Shown here piece by piece: positions 29,881 to 34,100 of a stretch of DNA of 34,100 nt (its first letter is position 1; every line of letters starts with the position of its first letter). Under the pieces are notes generated by a model. It worked only from the letters and a program-made list of their open reading frames with translations. It was not told where the DNA came from and ran no database searches. Location: NCBI GenBank assembly GCA_033557685.1, contig JAWQRN010000210.1, positions 1 to 34,100 of the forward strand, given 5' to 3'. The position numbers and the translations under genes are program-made. This DNA is from Sperchopsis tessellata (Eukaryota; Arthropoda; Insecta; Coleoptera; Hydrophilidae).

Positions 29881-30960
29881 TTGTTATATTTTCTCCAGTC
29901 ATTTTGCCATTCAGTTTTTTGTTTGGATCTACGATATCTCCTATGACAATTTCGTCACGCTGTAGTGAGTTTAATACACTTTGGTAAAAATATCCACAGT
30001 CAAATTAAGGAAGATTCCAGAATTTGCTTTTACCCATACAAATTATACAGTGATGTTACGTTGCTTAAAGTTTTAAATTGGAAGAATGATTTGTAATATT
30101 ATTGGATTTAGCCTGAAGAAACATTGTCAGTTTCGTATCTCATCCAAGACACTACGATAATCCTATACTACAAACACAAGATGGCGTTGTCTCAAAGAAC
30201 ATGTATATTTTAGTGTTTCAGCGATTAATATTGCTTCTGCGGAAAAGATGGACAACATATTATTTAACTTGGTCAATATTTAATGTTTATTTTAGTGATC
30301 ATATACTGTGCAGCCACAACCTTCCAAATATTTTGATTCATCGGTGTATAGAAAAATGACAGATATCCCGATATTACACATATTACACGTGTCTTCAAAT
30401 AAGTATTTATAAAACCAATTGTAATACTTGACTTAACAATATTAATATATTTTCTCTCGGATATAAAAGCTTCAGATAGTATTGGAGAAGTAATTTTTGA
30501 GGGATATTTGCAGGTGAGATTTAATAAACTTTTTGTATACTTAATCAAATCATATGCGTTGATTGTGTCGAGTTTTAAAATAATTTTAACTTACTAAAAG
30601 CAATTCATTTATAGGCGTTTAACTGATTGCTCCCATAGACAAATGAAAAGATATGTTTCGAATAATGTCGAGTCTTTTTAAAAGTGTTTTACAGGCCGAT
30701 GCATATAACGTTATCTAGTTTGATATAATATAAGCTTTGAAGTTCGTTACCCACGATGCTGTAGTAATCATTCTTAAGATGTTAATACTTTTCACATTTA
30801 CTCACAGTTTCAAATTTACAATTTTTTAAAAACATTTTATTATCAATTTTGAGACCTAGTTATTTCAGGTCCGATGTGATAACGTGCACCACTTAGGTTA
30901 AAGCCCAGGACCAATAATTCAAAGGTTTTACGGTCGAGAGCTACACACTGGTTGTACTTT
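29880..30960 (-). mobile_element. LINE 3' half: RT C-terminus plus RNase H (degenerate)
   Basis: Minus-strand remnant. The post-RT region reads KTLLKRLDIIRNISFHLSMG then a TPINELLL match (about 30700-30590). The frame at 30273-30548 covers the spacer (KYPSKITSPILSEAFIS). RNase H follows in another frame: VIFLYTDESKYLEGCGCTVY (about 30345-30290; the family's YTDGSK with Gly changed to Glu), then IFSAEAILIAETLKY (catalytic Glu region), DYRSVLDEI (DSxSxL region) and FVWVKANSGI...NLTVDIFTK near 30040-30000. This is the I/Jockey-type layout with RNase H. The RT palm is missing at the right, where L1/Tx1 sequence begins at about 31060. Stops are frequent. Confidence 0.7.
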
Positions 30961-31059
30961 TTTTAGAAATTTAAAATACGCAGAACTATATTGTGCTTAA
31001 ATACAATAGAATATGCCACATGATTCACGGAACACACCAGGACCGGATGAGGAAGAAGC

Positions 31060-32300
31060 AGTGAGGGGATCCCACTGTGGTTTGGGAAGTGTTTAAACAT
31101 TATCTCCGGGAGTACATAGTTATCTGTTCCAAAGGCAAGATAACCCAACAGTACAGACTTTTTAATTCCCTTAAAGAAAACATTCAGTTTATATCCTTAA
31201 TTCCAAAACGAAAACTCACGCAGATCGGTAATCTAAATAGTGAACTTACAATATTTTTAATAATATTAGTGAAATTAAACTACAATCAAATTACAACATT
31301 ATATGCAACTGAATGAATTTTTGATGCCAACAAATTGACGGACAATTCTCAAAAATATAGGTGGCGCCATTAAGGCGCAATTTTCATCCATATATTATTA
31401 TGATACTAATCCATCCCATCCAGATCATTTTCTCGATACGTGACAACTTATCTACCCTCTCGAAAATTTCTTTTATTGAATGAAAACATATCCTTTGAAG
31501 AATTATATTCTGCCCTAAATGCTCTATATAAATGCACCTAGCCTTGATGATTTAGCTCCAGAACTTTTCTTGCATTTCTGGTCAATATGTCATATTTACT
31601 TCGATATGAATAGGACTTCTATTGAAAGGGTCTTACAAAGCCCATGAAGATGGCGGTTGAATTCTACATTTAAAAAAGGTAGATACACTGTCTTTAACTA
31701 ACTAGAGCAATTTCCCTTCTCGCAACTGACTACAAGATTTTTGAAAAGGACATATCGTACCGAGTCAAGACAACAATGGCCACCTTTAATCATCCTGATT
31801 AATATTTTTGTATTTCAAAAAGATCAATTTACGATAACTTAAATCTATATTGTGACTTTATTTACTATGTTAATAATCAAAATCGTTCCTTAGCAATTAC
31901 GCCTTTATATCAGGGCGACGCTTTTGTTAGGGTCTACCACGAATATTTGTGGTCGGTACTCGTCACCAACACTTTATTTGCTCACTGAATTTGATATAGT
32001 TCACAAGTTCAGCACATCAGTGACGATCAGCTAATTCATCTACAACGTATAGTATCCATTTCTTTTGGTGTGGTAGAAAGCACTGGGTTATAGAAAATAA
32101 TATTTTTCTACCAATAAGACTTGAGAGCCTGCGCCTGGTTCACCTAGATTTGAAGTTTCATCTTTGTCGAATTCTCCTCGGAAAAAATAGCTTTTAATTT
32201 TAGAACCCACTCCGCCGAATATGATAATGGATTGGTAACTGTCGTTCTAAAAAATCCTAGAATTACCTGGCAAAATTTTCTTTGTAGATGAATCTTTCTT
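31060..32300 (+). mobile_element. L1/Tx1-type LINE ORF2 remnant, copy 1
   Basis: Plus strand. It begins in the endonuclease-to-RT linker: VVWEVFKHYLREYIVICSKG, then QQYRLFNSLKENIQ at 31077-31210. RT: FEELYSALNAL (about 31495), SLLATDYKIFEKDISYRVKT (about 31715-31775), HPD and GISKRSIYDNLNLY-like sequence (about 31790-31850), DFIYYVNNQNRSLAI, and the damaged palm start (QGDAFVRVYHEYLW). The FADD region is missing. The C-terminal part resumes near 32035 with LIHLQRIVS and, in another frame, RKHWVIENNIFLPIRLESLR and LVHLDLKFH. This is the GRHWxxxxNLFLPxxxGGLGLVHL pattern of L1/Tx1 elements. Many stops; inactive. Confidence 0.7.
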
Positions 32301-32439
32301 GTGCCGAGTTCCCTGGCACGGGGGGGGGAGATGCTCACAAACATATATCTGCTAACGCTTCTGGAAACAAGGAAGTTAGAAACACGGCCTCAAATATTCA
32401 TATATCATACCAACCATCACAATATAGAAATAACCAAAC

Positions 32440-32664
32440 TCAACTAACTGAAATTGAAACTTGTTCCTTTGCTAACGCACTTTCCAATGCGTGAACAAGC
32501 AATAGCTTCATATCCAAAGATAGAACTAAAATTAGCGACCTTATAGTTGCGCTAGGTAGTTTACTGAGCCCCAAAGATGTTTGATTTGCATCTCGTATGT
32601 CACGCAATCTTATACCCATTTTTCTCCCATCAAATCTCTGGTAGATGACATTCTGATTAAGCAT
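32440..32664 (-). CDS. Unassigned open frame (74 codons)
   Basis: A minus-strand frame with RFDGRKMGIRLRDIRDANQT in its first third and a hydrophobic LRSL-type remainder. It looks somewhat protein-like but I recognise no family, and it lies between two plus-strand L1/Tx1 copies. It may be part of another repeat or chance. The surrounding 32300-32780 includes a G9 run at 32321-32329 and is otherwise unassigned. Confidence 0.15.
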   Translation of the reverse strand: MLNQNVIYQRFDGRKMGIRLRDIRDANQTSLGLSKLPSATIRSLILVLSLDMKLLLVHALESALAKEQVSISVS

Positions 32665-32779
32665 GCTGCATAAATATTAATAATCAGTTATCTTCATCCG
32701 CCATTTAATTTCACACCAAAACGACTAATTATCTCTTGTCTTATATACATATAATAATGGTTTCTTTCTAATCCTAAAG

Positions 32780-34030
32780 AGAAGCAGGAGCCGCTAAATA
32801 TATGTTGAAGAAAATAACTCTTTTCTAAAAATATGAGGGAGAGAAATATAGAATCTATATCGCACCTGATGAACTCAAATGCAGAACTTCTGGTTATATC
32901 TCATTTTATTATCTACAACATGACTATAATATACCTTCCGTATACAATCTATCATCCTTTCCACTACTGTCTCGTAACATAATGACCGAAGTACCACAAA
33001 CTGGAAAACCTGACGAAAGTACTGAAAATGCTTCCTTATTAAAAGAATCCAGCGGAAATATAACCACTGATCAATTCAGAATTTCACATCTACCTAATAT
33101 TAAAAAAAATACTTCTCTAATTGTTTCCGAAATTTCCCTGAAAGATGAAAACGACTTTGAAACCTCATCTAACAGCCAAAATAACGGTGAGCAGTTAACA
33201 TTAAAAAAAAACTAAATCTAGACTCTCCGGAAAAAAATATTACATTGATACCACCCCACAACCAACAAAATCATCTGAATGCCCTGTACTGAGCTAAAGT
33301 AAATTTACAGATATTCTTTCTGAAAGTAAAGGCTTTAAATACCCCACAGACGTAGTAAAAAATATACGGGAGACATTCAATGTATGTTTATAGTGTTGAT
33401 GTGGTAGAAATATAAACATGCACTCTTAGAGAGAGAATTAAGAGGCCTACAGCTAACCTTCAAAAAACCTGACCAGATATCTTCTTTGTTCAAGAGATAT
33501 TTTTCAATCTCACCTTCCAAATTATAAAACTCCTATCAATATCCTTTATAATCCTTTAAATACTCCTTACTCCGGATCGATTAATGTTTAAAAAAATAAT
33601 TAAGCCTTGTTTCCCTTAATACTCTTCAAAAAGATTACCTCCAAGAAGATATATTCAAAATAAAAGATAACAAAATTAATTCTCAATATAGTTACCTCAT
33701 AATCAGGACTGGGTCACACATATACTTGACATCCTAAGCAGTAGACAAAAAACACACCTCCTTCCCATACCATCATTGGTGGAGATATGAACTGTGCCCC
33801 CCCGCCATTCTACTGACAGATGCCTCTCTTTTGATAGTTATCCTAACACGTGCAATTTCTTAATATCCTTGAAAACAGAAAACAAACTAGCGAATGCCTG
33901 GCCAATATCACCAAAACCCAACTCTGAGGACTACACTTTTTTAGTACCCCTGCATTAATTTTGTTTGTTCCTACTCAAAGGTACCATATTGGCGTTTTAA
34001 CAATCTTATATTACAGGATGAAGAGTACTT
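32780..34030 (+). mobile_element. L1/Tx1-type LINE, copy 2 (ORF1 end and ORF2 endonuclease)
   Basis: A second copy in the same orientation. ORF1: YIAPDELKCRTSGYISFYYL (about 32860-32920), then the frame at 32982-33215 (EVPQTGKPDEST, SGNITTDQFRISHLPNIKKN), then KYYIDTTPQPTKSSE. The Cys knuckle expected between these parts is not visible. ORF2 endonuclease follows: LTFKKPDQISSLF, FPNYKTPIN-like (about 33500), NTPYSGSINV, and TIIGGDMNCA at about 33770-33800. The GGDMNC motif is diagnostic of this endonuclease type and its Asp and Asn are intact. FLNIL...ANITKTQL and TPALI continue to about 33960. Stops and frameshifts throughout. The element runs toward the (TA)n at the right edge; its RT is not in the window. 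Confidence 0.65.
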
Positions 34031-34051
34031 ATAGTGGATGAACCTATCTCT

Positions 34052-34053
<2 letters not shown>

Positions 34054-34100
<47 letters not shown>
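34054..34100. repeat. (TA)n microsatellite at window end
   Basis: An uninterrupted TA dinucleotide run of at least 47 bp that continues to the last base, so its full length is unknown. Confidence 0.95.

Noticed and set aside
29777..30013. Open minus-strand frame (LQRDEIVIGDIVDPNKKLNG) that first looked like a host exon
   Set aside because: An overlapping frame continues the RNase H C-terminal pattern (FVWVKANSGI...VDIFTK) of the LINE just upstream, so it is more likely decayed LINE sequence. No donor fits.
12986..34100. CRISPR-like or regularly spaced short repeats
   Set aside because: Only microsatellites and one 235-253 bp tandem array are present; no short repeat with unique spacers was seen.

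Overview
This window looks like AT-rich (roughly two-thirds A+T) nuclear DNA from an arthropod, most likely an insect. The coding signal consists of short exons with GT/AG introns, and most of the rest is decayed retrotransposon sequence: RTE-like, Jockey, I/Jockey-type and L1/Tx1-type LINEs, a Penelope-like element (PLE), a Ty3/gypsy element and a hAT DNA transposon. I cannot name the species. There is no operon, CRISPR array or other prokaryotic feature.

Layout. 1-2800: AT-rich, with one possible decayed coding scrap at the left edge and a short LINE C-terminal tail near 1750. 2840-6720: two RTE-like LINE copies head to tail; the first is split by the 3' end of a PLE. 7253-15975: the only gene I can assemble, a four-exon plus-strand gene for a 227-residue LITAF-domain protein with an N-terminal CxxC...H...H finger. 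Its 7.4 kb second intron holds a SINE-like unit, a dead Jockey LINE, a third RTE copy and a long inverted repeat with a separate hairpin between its arms. 16190-17235: a foldback and a three-copy tandem repeat downstream of the gene. 17960-20200: an internally deleted gypsy element with an LTR-like end. 20935-21106: a minus-strand terminal exon, with poly(A) signal, of a second gene I cannot identify; its upstream exons are not found. 21700-22660: hAT remnant. 22872-28560 (minus): an I/Jockey-type LINE with both ORFs, truncated by a PLE that lost the catalytic half of its GIY-YIG endonuclease. 29526-30960 (minus): a short PLE terminal fragment that folds into a hairpin, then the 3' half of another RNase H-bearing LINE. 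31060-34030 (plus): two L1/Tx1-like copies head to tail. The window ends in a (TA)n run.

All mobile-element reading frames seen carry stops and frameshifts, so none should be autonomous. The gene and the orphan exon converge (plus gene ending at 15975, minus gene ending at 20958), with repeats filling the gap. I found no convincing new multi-gene system. The items most worth checking are the PLE termini with a hammerhead-like layout, the orphan exon, the finger-LITAF architecture, and the inverted and tandem repeats. Family calls come from recognising motifs by eye; no search was run. Element boundaries are good to tens of bases at best.
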